Positions 1-6,388 of a stretch of DNA of 13,953 bases are shown piece by piece. Origin of the DNA: Caryophanales bacterium UBA6331. GTDB lineage: Bacteria > Bacillota_I > Bacilli_A > RF39 > UBA660. Numbering within the stretch: the stretch's first letter is position 1; each line of letters starts with the position of its first letter. Position numbers and translations under genes: made by a program. Below the pieces are notes generated by a model. It did no database searches and was not told where the DNA came from. It was given only the letters and a program-made list of their open reading frames with translations. The stretch is from the NCBI GenBank assembly GCA_002438065.1, contig DJSP01000091.1, positions 1 to 13,953 of the forward strand, read 5' to 3'.

Positions 1-131
1 AAATTTATTCTATTTTACTGGAATTAATTATTGTTTTATATAATTGGAAATAATTATTAATCTGTAGGTCTAATTGAAATATTTTTATCAAACATTTCTA
101 GTTTATTATTTGAATACTTTCAATTAAATTG
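1..131. other. AT-rich non-coding start of window
   Basis: No open reading frame, RNA gene or strong hairpin is visible here. There are only imperfect AT-rich inverted repeats around 23-60 that cannot be separated from base composition. It probably holds the tail of an upstream intergenic region. Confidence 0.5.
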
Positions 132-160
132 TTTACTTTATGAAAAATATAGAATATACT
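132..160 (+). promoter_or_regulatory. Promoter of XRE-nuclease operon
   Basis: A -35 box TTTACT (132-137) and a -10 box TATACT (155-160) are separated by exactly 17 bases. The predicted start of transcription is near 167, leaving a leader of about 16 bases before the ATG at 183. The AGAGGTG ribosome site (172-178) sits in that short leader, so a repressor bound here could control both downstream genes. Confidence 0.6.
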
Positions 161-182
161 TTGGAAGTAGAAGAGGTGTAAT

Positions 183-512
183 ATGATAACTGAATTAGGT
201 AATAAAGTTAAAATTCTTAGAAAAAATAAAGGTATTAATCAGGAAACATTAGCAAATGTTTTAGGGCTTAGTAAAGGGCAAATGTGTAATTTGGAAAGTG
301 GAAAACGAAATTTTAGTTTAGGTCAATTGGAAAAAATTTGTGAATATTTTAATATTGATTTATCTTATTTCTTTTTGTTGGAAAATAATGATTCATGTTT
401 GAGCATTGTTACTAAAGTTAAATTATTATTTGAAAGTAATGAATTAACTCAAAGTGAAAAAGATGAATTTTTTTTAGCAATAATGAAAGCTTATTTGGAA
501 TCCAAAAAATAA
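183..512 (+). CDS. XRE-family HTH transcriptional regulator
   Basis: This 109-residue DNA-binding protein has a Cro/C1-type helix-turn-helix at about residues 7-62. The recognition region reads GINQETLANVLGLSKGQMCN, followed by the family's typical LESGKRNFSLGQLEKIC stretch and a NIDLSYFF end. The C-terminal part (about 70-109) is a short charged helical tail that may dimerise or contact a partner. The ATG is chosen because AGAGGTG lies 5-11 bases upstream. The next gene follows after 35 bases with its own AGAAAGGA site and no terminator between, so the two are probably co-transcribed. By analogy with XRE-led two-gene cassettes it probably represses its own promoter; whether it also neutralises the downstream nuclease is inference. 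Confidence 0.85.
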   Translation: MITELGNKVKILRKNKGINQETLANVLGLSKGQMCNLESGKRNFSLGQLEKICEYFNIDLSYFFLLENNDSCLSIVTKVKLLFESNELTQSEKDEFFLAIMKAYLESKK

Positions 513-547
513 TAAATTTTAATTACTACTACTTAGAAAGGACTTTT

Positions 548-1054
548 ATGAAATTAAATTATAGAGATGTAACAAGGAAATGGTTAAAAAATTCTTGTCC
601 TAATTCTCATAAAGTAAAAACAAGAAATTATTATGAACATGAAGGTATTAAATATTTTGTTGATGGTAAAAAAGTTGTACTTGAATATACAAATTATGAA
701 AAAGATGTTGCTGTGTGGCTTGAAAATTCATTTGGCGGCGAAATATATTTATTACCTAAAGTAAATGATCCAAAAGGTATAAAGACTGCTGATTATTTAT
801 ATCGTAATGAATATTGGGATTTAAAAAAGATGAGTTGTAATGCGATAAGTGAGAAGAGAGCAGTGGATAATGTTATAAAAAAATCAAAATTTCAAACTGA
901 AAATATAATTTTGGATATAACAAATTCAATATTAAGTGAAAATATAATTTTACAACAAGTCAAAAGATTATATAGTACTAGTGGAAGAGAGTGGATTAAG
1001 CATGTACTAATTGTTAAAAATTTTAAACTAATTAAAGTTTTTATAAGAAAATAA
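548..1054 (+). CDS. CdiA-C-like (PD-(D/E)XK) nuclease, probable toxin
   Basis: The 168-residue protein resembles the C-terminal tRNA-nuclease domain of CdiA toxins and related domains in phage and integrative-element proteins. In that family a conserved TADY...YW(D/E)(L/I)K core is followed by a helix and a strand of the type NIILDI. Here these are TADYLYRNEYWDLKK (80-94), with D82, D91 and K93 as likely metal and catalytic residues, then RAVDNVIKKSKFQTENIILDI (104-124) and a C-terminal LIVKNFKLIKVF strand. E51 or E55 could supply the remaining acidic residue. Unlike most relatives it stands alone instead of at the end of a large secreted or phage protein, has no signal peptide, and follows an XRE regulator. 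It could be an intracellular toxin, a phage-defence nuclease, or a domain detached from a larger gene. The fold assignment is from pattern recognition; tRNA as substrate is inference. Confidence 0.65.
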   Translation: MKLNYRDVTRKWLKNSCPNSHKVKTRNYYEHEGIKYFVDGKKVVLEYTNYEKDVAVWLENSFGGEIYLLPKVNDPKGIKTADYLYRNEYWDLKKMSCNAISEKRAVDNVIKKSKFQTENIILDITNSILSENIILQQVKRLYSTSGREWIKHVLIVKNFKLIKVFIRK

Positions 1055-1097
1055 AAATGAGGCCGTCCCCCCTCCAAGCGGAATGGGAAAGGCCTCA
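1050..1097 (-). terminator. GC-rich hairpin, terminator for the minus-strand operon
   Basis: TGAGGCC (1058-1064) pairs with GGCCTCA (1091-1097). Inner matches TCCC/GGGA and TCC/GGA extend the arm around an AAGC tip. On the minus strand the stem is followed by a T-rich tract (TTTTTATTTT), as expected for an intrinsic terminator of the operon ending at 1176. On the plus strand there is no T-tract, so it is a weaker terminator for the nuclease gene. Its GC content is far above the surrounding DNA. Confidence 0.6.
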
Positions 1098-1117
1098 AAT
1101 GTAATTACAATTACATT
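1098..1117. repeat. Short perfect inverted repeat beside the hairpin
   Basis: AATGTAATT (1098-1106) and AATTACATT (1109-1117) are perfect inverse complements separated by two bases. The palindrome abuts the GC-rich hairpin. It may be a protein-binding site or a second weak stem; no function is assigned. Confidence 0.5.
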
Positions 1118-1175
1118 CTATTATATTTTACGAAATTATGTCAAGTATTATTCGATTATTTTAATTATATGAATT

Positions 1176-1448
1176 TTAAATACTTTTTCCTTGTTTTAAT
1201 GTTTGTCTTTGTAATTGCTTAGCGATTCTTAAGATCATTGTATCATCAAAATGACTTGCTAAGATTTCTGGATTAACTTCTGCTCTTAATGATAAATCTA
1301 ATAAAGACTCAGCTATTACATCATCTGCACTACTTGTAACTTGTAATTTAAACCATTCATTTTTATCTTCAATTCCACAATTAATTGCGTTTTGTGTATC
1401 AAGTTTTTGTAATGCATTTATTTCTAATTTAATGTCGTCTATATTCAT
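1176..1448 (-). CDS. Hypothetical 90-residue helical protein
   Basis: I do not recognise this protein. It is predicted to be mostly helical, with no signal peptide, membrane segment or cysteine cluster. The sequence is acidic in the first 70 residues (for example SADDVIAESLLDLSLRAEVN) and ends with a basic, Gln-rich LQRQTLKQGKS tail. Its ATG is supported by an AGGAGA site that overlaps the stop codon of the upstream D,D-carboxypeptidase gene, with a 12-base gap. It is therefore the last gene of a four-gene minus-strand operon and is followed by the GC-rich terminator at 1050-1097. The tight linkage suggests a role connected to the operon's cell-envelope or sensing function, but nothing in the sequence shows what that is. 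Confidence 0.7.
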   Translation of the reverse strand: MNIDDIKLEINALQKLDTQNAINCGIEDKNEWFKLQVTSSADDVIAESLLDLSLRAEVNPEILASHFDDTMILRIAKQLQRQTLKQGKSI

Positions 1449-1460
1449 TTTGCTTATCTC

Positions 1461-2438
1461 CTAATCATTATATTTTGAATCTATACCAAAATAACTTTCC
1501 ATAGTAATCCAATCACCATTATTATAAAGTTCTTTTGCTAATTCTTTTCCAACATATCTAACATGCCATGGTTCATAAATGTATCCTGTTTCGTTTGTTT
1601 TACCTTCAGGATATCTTAATATGTAACCATAAATATAAGCGTTTTTAGCAACCCATTTTCCTTCATCTGTATTTTTAAATGAATTTGATATAGTGTTTAA
1701 ATCGAAAGCAAGTCCAGTTTGATGCTCTGATGCTCCAGGTCTTGCAGAAAATGTATCTGCTGATGTTTTACCATTTCTTTTAACATAACCGTTATATAAA
1801 TCATTTTGATAATCATAAGAACGATAACCACTTTGCGCCCATAGCTTTAAGCCTAAACTTGTAGCATCACTCTTCATTAGTTTCCATGCTTCATATGCAT
1901 CTTTATCAAGTGGGTTTCGATCAAAACCATCTGATGGTACTGTTTTATATGGATTAACTGGTTTCCAATCTTTAGTTAATTTATATGTTTTATTTACTAT
2001 TAAAATATTATTTATATAATATGCACCATTTTGGTATTCTATAGTATATCCTTTGGATGTTTTATTTGATAAATTGCTATTTTGATTTTGTTTACTTGTC
2101 GTTTTAATCGTTGTAGTTGATGTATTTGTTTTTTTAATTGTCGATGTAGTTGAAGAAGTTGTTGTTGTACTTGTAGATGTAATAGTAGATTCTTGGTTTT
2201 CTTCATTTTCACCACCAGATGGAACCTTAATTATTTTTTCTGTTTCGTTATTATCATTTTTCTTATTACAGTATAAGTAAGTGCTTATGCCAATAAGTAA
2301 AATATCAATTAGTAAAATTATTATTAATACACTCTTACGATATTTTTTCTTTACTTTTTTTCTATTTTTTATAAAGTAATAATTTAGAATGATTAAAATA
2401 AGCAAGATTATAAAAAATATAACTAACTTTATATCCAT
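1461..2438 (-). CDS. Membrane-anchored D,D-carboxypeptidase (VanY/LAS, M15B)
   Basis: This protein trims the terminal D-alanine from peptidoglycan stem peptides on the outer face of the membrane. Of its 325 residues, 1-23 and 37-57 are hydrophobic helices separated by a very basic loop, so the chain is anchored by two segments. Residues about 85-127 are a Ser/Thr-rich linker. The catalytic domain covers about 150-310. It carries the family signatures SGYRS (203-207), SEHQTGLAFD (237-246; Zn ligands H239 and D246) and EPWH (289-292; catalytic E289, Zn ligand H292). All expected active-site residues are present. The ATG at 2438 lies 2 bases after the stop of the upstream gene with GGAGA (2445-2449) in front, so the two are translationally linked. 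Family assignment is firm; the exact substrate (D,D- rather than L,D-) is inferred from the motif set. Confidence 0.92.
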   Translation of the reverse strand: MDIKLVIFFIILLILIILNYYFIKNRKKVKKKYRKSVLIIILLIDILLIGISTYLYCNKKNDNNETEKIIKVPSGGENEENQESTITSTSTTTTSSTTSTIKKTNTSTTTIKTTSKQNQNSNLSNKTSKGYTIEYQNGAYYINNILIVNKTYKLTKDWKPVNPYKTVPSDGFDRNPLDKDAYEAWKLMKSDATSLGLKLWAQSGYRSYDYQNDLYNGYVKRNGKTSADTFSARPGASEHQTGLAFDLNTISNSFKNTDEGKWVAKNAYIYGYILRYPEGKTNETGYIYEPWHVRYVGKELAKELYNNGDWITMESYFGIDSKYND

Positions 2439-2440
2439 TT

Positions 2441-3244
2441 TTATTCTCCATATTCCACATTATTTTCTTTTAGAAAATCAATAATGTCGGTACTATTTAT
2501 AGCTATTCCAACTCTTTTAATTAATTCATTATTAACATATATGTTTTTATTTGATGATAGCATTCCTAAAAGTTTTCCTTCTTTATTTAATACTGAACCA
2601 CCATTCATTCCAATATATATTTCATTGCTTATTTCAAATTCAGAAATATTTCCTTTTTCATCTATTAAATTCCTTGTTACTATTCCAGTTATTGGATATG
2701 ATGGAAAATTCATTTTTTTATAAGTTAAATCTATATCATTATTTTCTTTATTATAAATAAATGTTTCATATTCTGGGAAAGCAAATCCAATTCCAACAAA
2801 ATCTTGTCCTTGCATAATTTTACTATTTTCAAATTTAGGAAATTTACTGATCAATAAATTATTATTTGTATTTTTTATTAACGCTAAATTTAAATATTTG
2901 TGAAAAACTATTTCAATATTTGTTATATTTTCAGCTACATCAACAATTTGAACACAGATATTTGTGATAGTTTTGTCGTTTAAGTCATATTTCTTTTCTA
3001 TCTTTTTAATTTGTTTAGCATTTTTATTTTGCATTTCGGCAAATATAGGGGTAAAAACATCTTTTGTATCAACTGATAAGATAATATTTTCAGCAATTTC
3101 TTTAGTCGTAATCATGTCTCCATTTTGATTTACAACTATAATAGTTCCTATATCATTTATGATATCGTTTACGCCATAATATTTCTTACCAATTATTATT
3201 GGTCTAATAAAATCCAAGGCCTCTTTACATGCTTTTTTGTACAT
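2441..3244 (-). CDS. Catalytically dead trypsin-like (S1-fold) protein
   Basis: The 267-residue protein follows the trypsin-like 'Trypsin_2' peptidase layout. It has a GT(I)IVVNQNGDMITTK strand at the catalytic His site (about 33-48), a LALIK strand at the Asp site (about 120-124), a GFAFPEYETF stretch typical of this subgroup (about 153-162), TGIVTRNL, and GMNGGSVLN (212-220) at the Ser loop. All three catalytic positions are altered: the usual His is E49, the usual Asp is N119, and the Ser of GxSGG is N214. It has no signal peptide or membrane segment, so it is probably cytosolic. I start it at ATG 3244, with AGG 7 bases upstream, instead of the TTG at 3250, which touches the AGG itself. 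It lies 10 bases after a small membrane-protein gene and 2 bases before the carboxypeptidase gene. A binding or sensing role is inference. Confidence 0.8.
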   Translation of the reverse strand: MYKKACKEALDFIRPIIIGKKYYGVNDIINDIGTIIVVNQNGDMITTKEIAENIILSVDTKDVFTPIFAEMQNKNAKQIKKIEKKYDLNDKTITNICVQIVDVAENITNIEIVFHKYLNLALIKNTNNNLLISKFPKFENSKIMQGQDFVGIGFAFPEYETFIYNKENNDIDLTYKKMNFPSYPITGIVTRNLIDEKGNISEFEISNEIYIGMNGGSVLNKEGKLLGMLSSNKNIYVNNELIKRVGIAINSTDIIDFLKENNVEYGE

Positions 3245-3254
3245 AATCAACCTG

Positions 3255-3437
3255 TTAATAATTTTTGTCTTTAATTATTAGAACTAATCCGTAAAGTTCT
3301 AATAAAATAGATAAAACCATTAAAATAATGATATAAATATCACTTATATCTACATATTTATTTATAAATAAGGTTATTAGTAAACCTACTAAACCTTCAA
3401 ATATTCTAATTAAACCAATTGGCATTTTTCTTTTCAT
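3255..3437 (-). CDS. Small two-helix membrane protein
   Basis: This is a 60-residue protein with a basic N-terminus (MKRK) and two hydrophobic segments, about residues 9-25 (ending VGLLITLFI) and about 33-54. A short KYVDISD turn separates them and the end is KDKNY. I choose ATG 3437 because AAGGTGGGG ends 4-5 bases upstream. The in-frame GTG at 3446 lies inside that ribosome site and would add MGK. It is the first gene of the four-gene operon, with an extended -10 promoter directly upstream, and it precedes the pseudoprotease gene by 10 bases. No family is recognised. It could anchor or partner the downstream protein, but this is only suggested by position. Confidence 0.7.
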   Translation of the reverse strand: MKRKMPIGLIRIFEGLVGLLITLFINKYVDISDIYIIILMVLSILLELYGLVLIIKDKNY

Positions 3438-3454
3438 TTTCCCCACCTTAGTAA

Positions 3455-3463
3455 ATTATATCA
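3455..3463 (-). promoter_or_regulatory. Extended -10 promoter of the minus-strand operon
   Basis: On the minus strand TGATATAAT (3463-3455) gives a perfect -10 hexamer preceded by the TGN extension. No good -35 box is seen 17 bases upstream, which is common for extended -10 promoters. It lies 18 bases before the ATG at 3437. Confidence 0.55.
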
Positions 3464-3565
3464 TTTGGATGCTTGATTTGTATAGTTAATTATATTAAAT
3501 TATTGATAAAAATTTTAAATTTGTAAAATTAATTTTTGGTTAAAAAAGTCATATATTTAAATTAG

Positions 3566-4084
3566 GTGATTTTTATAATTTTAGATTATTTTATATTAAA
3601 TTTTTTAGTTATTTCTATATTGGGAACTTTAAATCATTTTTTGTATGATTGGTTTGGTAAATTAAAGATATTAAAGTTATTTTTTACTTCTAATGAAAGT
3701 ACATTTGAACATATGAAATTAGTACTTTATCCAAGTATTTTAGGTATGATTTTTTCAATAATATTTTTTAGTTATGATAATATTATTTTTGCTTGTAGTG
3801 TTGGATCACTTATTTCAATATTTTTAATACCTATTTTGTATTATATAAGTTTATTTGTTTTTAAGAAAAATATTGGATTTATTAATGTATTAATATTTTT
3901 TGTTTCTGTTTTTCTAGGATGTATAAGTAACTTATTTATTATTAAAACAAATATTACTTGTAATTTAAATTTAGTTGGAATAATAATTTATTTAATAATG
4001 ATTGTTTATTTTGCGTATTATAGCTTCTATCCCAATAATTATGGTATTTATAAAGATCCATTAAAAAAGAACTCTACTTATTAG
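3566..4084 (+). CDS. DUF6512-type integral membrane protein
   Basis: This protein of about 170 residues has five hydrophobic segments, at roughly residues 3-22, 54-71, 74-97, 102-125 and 136-153. It matches the DUF6512 pattern: an N-terminal LGTLNHFLYDW element, the polar NESTFEHMKL motif (43-52) before the second helix, and a YSFYPNNYGIYKDP ending. The molecular function of the family is unknown to me. The start is uncertain. The GTG at 3566 overlaps the AGGTGA ribosome site (3564-3569), and no ATG, GTG or TTG follows at normal distance. Translation may begin at ATA 3575 or ATT 3578, which would be non-canonical. The 3' end overlaps the convergent gene's end by 11 bases, with no terminator visible between them. 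Confidence 0.75.
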   Translation: MIFIILDYFILNFLVISILGTLNHFLYDWFGKLKILKLFFTSNESTFEHMKLVLYPSILGMIFSIIFFSYDNIIFACSVGSLISIFLIPILYYISLFVFKKNIGFINVLIFFVSVFLGCISNLFIIKTNITCNLNLVGIIIYLIMIVYFAYYSFYPNNYGIYKDPLKKNSTY

Positions 4085-4334
4085 TGTTCTCATAATAGTT
4101 ACGTTCAGCTAGTTCTCTTATAGCTTCATCTAAATCATCATAGTCATCTTCTTCTAATATTTCTTCTCCTAGAAAGATAATTGATGATAGGTTTAAATTT
4201 TGAAAATCTATTTCATATTTATTAAGAACTTCAATTTGATAATTTGTTAAATATAATTTTTCATTAACTTTAATTAACTTATTTTTATTAAAATCTATAT
4301 CATTTAGTAATTCATTTATGTTATATTCTTTCAT
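4074..4334 (-). CDS. Hypothetical acidic 86-residue protein
   Basis: I do not recognise this protein. It is soluble-looking, with a segment KLIKVNEKLYLTNYQIEVLN in the first half. A strongly acidic stretch LGEEILEEDDYDDLDEAIRE (about 55-74) precedes the C-terminus. The middle (YLTNYQIEVLNKYEIDFQ) could form a small beta-alpha unit. Its ATG overlaps the stop of the upstream 58-residue membrane-protein gene as ATGA, so translation is probably coupled and the two products made in similar amounts. The 3' end overlaps the end of the DUF6512 gene on the other strand by 11 bases. It may be a cytosolic partner of the small membrane protein. Confidence 0.7.
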   Translation of the reverse strand: MKEYNINELLNDIDFNKNKLIKVNEKLYLTNYQIEVLNKYEIDFQNLNLSSIIFLGEEILEEDDYDDLDEAIRELAERNYYENTNK

Positions 4335-4507
4335 TCAAATAATTTAGTTATGTCTATTATTCCTTTTGTTTGTAAATAATAGATTATGCCTCCAATAATC
4401 GCTAAAATTAGGGTGCAAACTAGAAAACCTACAAATGTATTTCCTTGATAAGGTTTATTTTCTCCAAGAACTATTTCTAATTTTTTATTTAATCTATTAT
4501 TATTCAT
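4331..4507 (-). CDS. Small single-pass membrane protein, 58 residues
   Basis: Reading the minus strand from ATG 4507 gives 58 codons and a TGA at 4333-4331. The protein has a polar, basic N-terminus (MNNNRLNKKLEIVLGENKPY), one hydrophobic helix at about residues 24-45 (FVGFLVCTLILAIIGGIIYY) and a short tail ending DITKLFE. An AAGGAG site 7 bases upstream and a TTGAAA-17-TATAAT promoter support it as a real gene. It overlaps the next gene by ATGA. The N-terminus is probably cytosolic (many Lys/Arg, no cleavage site), leaving a tail of about 13 residues outside. No family is recognised. Confidence 0.75.
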   Translation of the reverse strand: MNNNRLNKKLEIVLGENKPYQGNTFVGFLVCTLILAIIGGIIYYLQTKGIIDITKLFE

Positions 4508-4526
4508 AACTCTTCTCCTTAATTTA

Positions 4527-4555
4527 ATTATATATTGCTATGTTATATTTTTCAA
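4527..4555 (-). promoter_or_regulatory. Promoter of the 58/86-residue gene pair
   Basis: On the minus strand TTGAAA (4555-4550) and TATAAT (4532-4527) are separated by 17 bases. The IS66-type element ends only about 15 bases upstream of the -35 box, so the insertion left this promoter intact. Confidence 0.65.
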
Positions 4556-4569
4556 ATATTATTTAATGT

Positions 4570-4577
4570 AAAAATAT
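4570..4577. repeat. Target-site duplication, left copy (AAAAATAT)
   Basis: The 8 bases AAAAATAT directly outside the left end of the IS66-type element are repeated exactly at 6405-6412 outside its right end. Eight bases is the usual duplication size for IS66-family insertion. Confidence 0.85.
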
Positions 4578-4592
4578 GTTCTACTCAGCCTT
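4578..4592. repeat. IS66-type left terminal inverted repeat
   Basis: GTTCTACTCAGCCTT is the inverse complement of the right end over 12 bases (CTACTCAGCCTT), plus the outer GTT. The right copy has one additional base between GTT and CTACTC. Confidence 0.8.
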
Positions 4593-4595
4593 AAG

Positions 4596-4628
4596 TTAGT
4601 GAATAATAAAGATGCTCACTAATTTTTT
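4596..4628 (+). terminator. Hairpin inside the left end of the IS
   Basis: TTAGTGA (4596-4602) pairs with TCACTAA (4616-4622), followed by TTTTTT on the plus strand. It could stop transcription entering the element from outside or leaving the transposase region. Confidence 0.45.
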
Positions 4629-4638
4629 AATGCAAAAA

Positions 4639-6237
4639 TTAAGCAAATAGTGACTTGCCTTGATATATTTCTTTAATACAAGTAAGAGGATTTAATTTTC
4701 TTAATTTAGCAGTTTTAATAATACTCATTATATTGCCAAATCTTTCTCCACCTTTTTTGCTTCTAAATCCTCCAGATATTTTTGTTTTTCCCTTGATTAT
4801 TCTTAAACAACGTTCCATAACATAAAATTATTTTCACTTGGAATAGTAAAATCGTGGATGAAAAACAATATAGTATTTTTATATTTTTTAAATCTTTTCA
4901 AAAGTGTATTTGCTTTTTCTTTCCAGTAAGTTGAAGATATTTTTTGTTTTGAATTTCTGCACTTTCTAGTATTTCATCATATTCTTTTTCTATCAATTGA
5001 ATTTCTTCTTTTGTAAAACTGGTTTTATTAAATTTTAAAAGTATTTTCCTTTCTCTGTCTAGTTTTAAAAGAAATCTGTAAAAGTTCATTTGCCACTGTA
5101 TTTCCGGAATGTTTTGACTTTCTTCAATACAATATCTTCCAATATAAATAATACAGTCTTGATTATTGTTTCCATATTTAAATATTACTACTTCGTGGTC
5201 AGATATAATTGTTCCAAAATAATTTGTTAAAATATTATCATCTTTTATGGGTGTGTCTCCTTTATTGTAATGATATTTATATAAGACATTGTTAAGATTA
5301 GCATATCCTCTATAATATGTTTCTTTGCCACTTTCACTTGTTGTGGTTTCATCTGTATGTTGATATTTACCATTTAATATATTATTTGTAATATTATTTA
5401 TAGTACTATCTGATTTATATGAAAATTCATCATATATATTGTCTATTGTTCCTTCTGAAATATCTATTATCCCATTACTAAAATCATAAAGTAATTCTTT
5501 TACTTTATGATATCCTAGGGAATAGTAATTTCCTAGTGTTGTAACTAGTGCCTTTATATCATCATTATATGTTACATCAGAATAATATTCTTTTGGTAAT
5601 ATATCTTTAGATTTTTTTGCATGTTTAAAGATATGTTTTTCAACATATAAATTCACTTGCATTCCTATCTTATATTTAATTGTATCTTTTTGCTTTGATG
5701 TACCTTTTATATAATGTATTACTTGTTTTACTGGAATATTGTTATCGTTTATTTTTGCTTCTAATTTTTCTTTTGTTAAAGTTTCGCCTTTATGTCCATA
5801 TTGTCCACCATTTTTGGCACTACTTTTCTTTCTATGGTTATATGATTAGTACCAGTTTTAGCTTTTTTAATCTCTTTACTAGTTGGAATTCCAGAATTAG
5901 AACTATCTTTATTAATCTTTGATTCTAACTTATCTATAATATATTTATTATCAACATTAGTTTCATTATTAATTTGAGTTTTTAATCTATTTATTTCTTC
6001 ATGAGCATCATTTAATTTATTTTTTAAAATATCATTTTGTTCTTTTAACGGAGCAATTGCTTTTTCGATTTCAAACTTTAATTTTTTTTCAAAACTTTTA
6101 CTTTTATATTCTAATTCATACTTTAAATTAAAGTTTTCTAACCTTAAACTTTTTTGTTTATTAATTAATTTTAAATTCTTTTGATATTCTTCTTCATACA
6201 TTAAATATATTTCATTATTATAATTATATTTTTTCAT
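4639..6237 (-). pseudogene. IS66-family transposase (TnpC type), frameshifted
   Basis: The reading runs from ATG 6237 down to TAA 4641-4639 in four frame segments. Segment one (153 codons) has a long coiled coil and the family's DSSNSGIPTS motif (111-120). A one-base loss in an A-run near 5824-5827 then shifts the frame. GGQYGHKGETL and the catalytic core follow, including HTDET (first catalytic Asp; about 5356-5342), a second DHE motif (about 5197-5189), and QWQMNFYRFLLKLDRE. A second shift lies near 4914-4925, before ANTLLKRFKKY. A third lies near 4822-4830, before MERCLRIIKGK, which carries the third catalytic residue (Glu), and KISGGFRSKKGGERFGNIMS. The last segment ends GKSLFA. All parts of a full-length enzyme can be recognised but no single frame encodes it, so it is inactive unless the shifts are sequencing errors in homopolymers. 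Confidence 0.88.
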
Positions 6238-6245
6238 TTGAATTT

Positions 6246-6320
6246 CTACTCTAAGCTAATAATAGTTTATCATAACATCAACAAAAAACGAGATGTATTT
6301 TGACTTTTAACTTAGAGTAG
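6246..6320. repeat. 10-bp inverted repeat spanning leader and start region
   Basis: CTACTCTAAG (6246-6255) and CTTAGAGTAG (6311-6320) are perfect inverse complements 55 bases apart. The pair interleaves with the 6288-6296/6323-6331 terminator stem, so both stems cannot form as simple nested hairpins. They would be alternatives or a pseudoknot-like loop contact. Confidence 0.6.
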
Positions 6321-6331
6321 TCACATCTCGT
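6283..6331 (-). terminator. Terminator hairpin in the IS transposase leader
   Basis: On the minus strand ACGAGATGT (6331-6323) pairs perfectly with ACATCTCGT (6296-6288), followed by TTTTT (6287-6283). An inner GACT/AGTC stem extends the hairpin. It lies in the transcribed leader between the right IS end and the transposase ATG, where it would block read-in transcription. Its loop contains ACTCTAAG, complementary to a stretch just upstream of the ATG (see the 6246-6320 repeat). Confidence 0.7.
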
Positions 6332-6388
6332 AGTTATATTATACCTCATACCTCTTTTTATTATTTTTGTGCTATTTTTTTATTATTA

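Noticed and set aside
892..1098. Minus-strand 68-codon frame opposite the nuclease gene
   Set aside because: It lies antisense inside the well-supported nuclease gene, contains the GC-rich hairpin, and has no ribosome site or family features.
1176..1448. GatC-like subunit of the amidotransferase for the 90-residue protein
   Set aside because: Size and helical look fit, but the conserved N-terminal GatC pattern is absent and no GatA or GatB lies nearby.
2484..2760. Two plus-strand frames (79 and 69 codons) opposite the pseudoprotease gene
   Set aside because: Hydrophobic shadow translations of AT-rich antisense DNA with no ribosome sites; the minus-strand gene explains the region.
5680..5922. 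Plus-strand 80-codon Phe/Leu-rich frame within the IS
   Set aside because: Antisense shadow of the transposase; no ribosome site and low-complexity composition.
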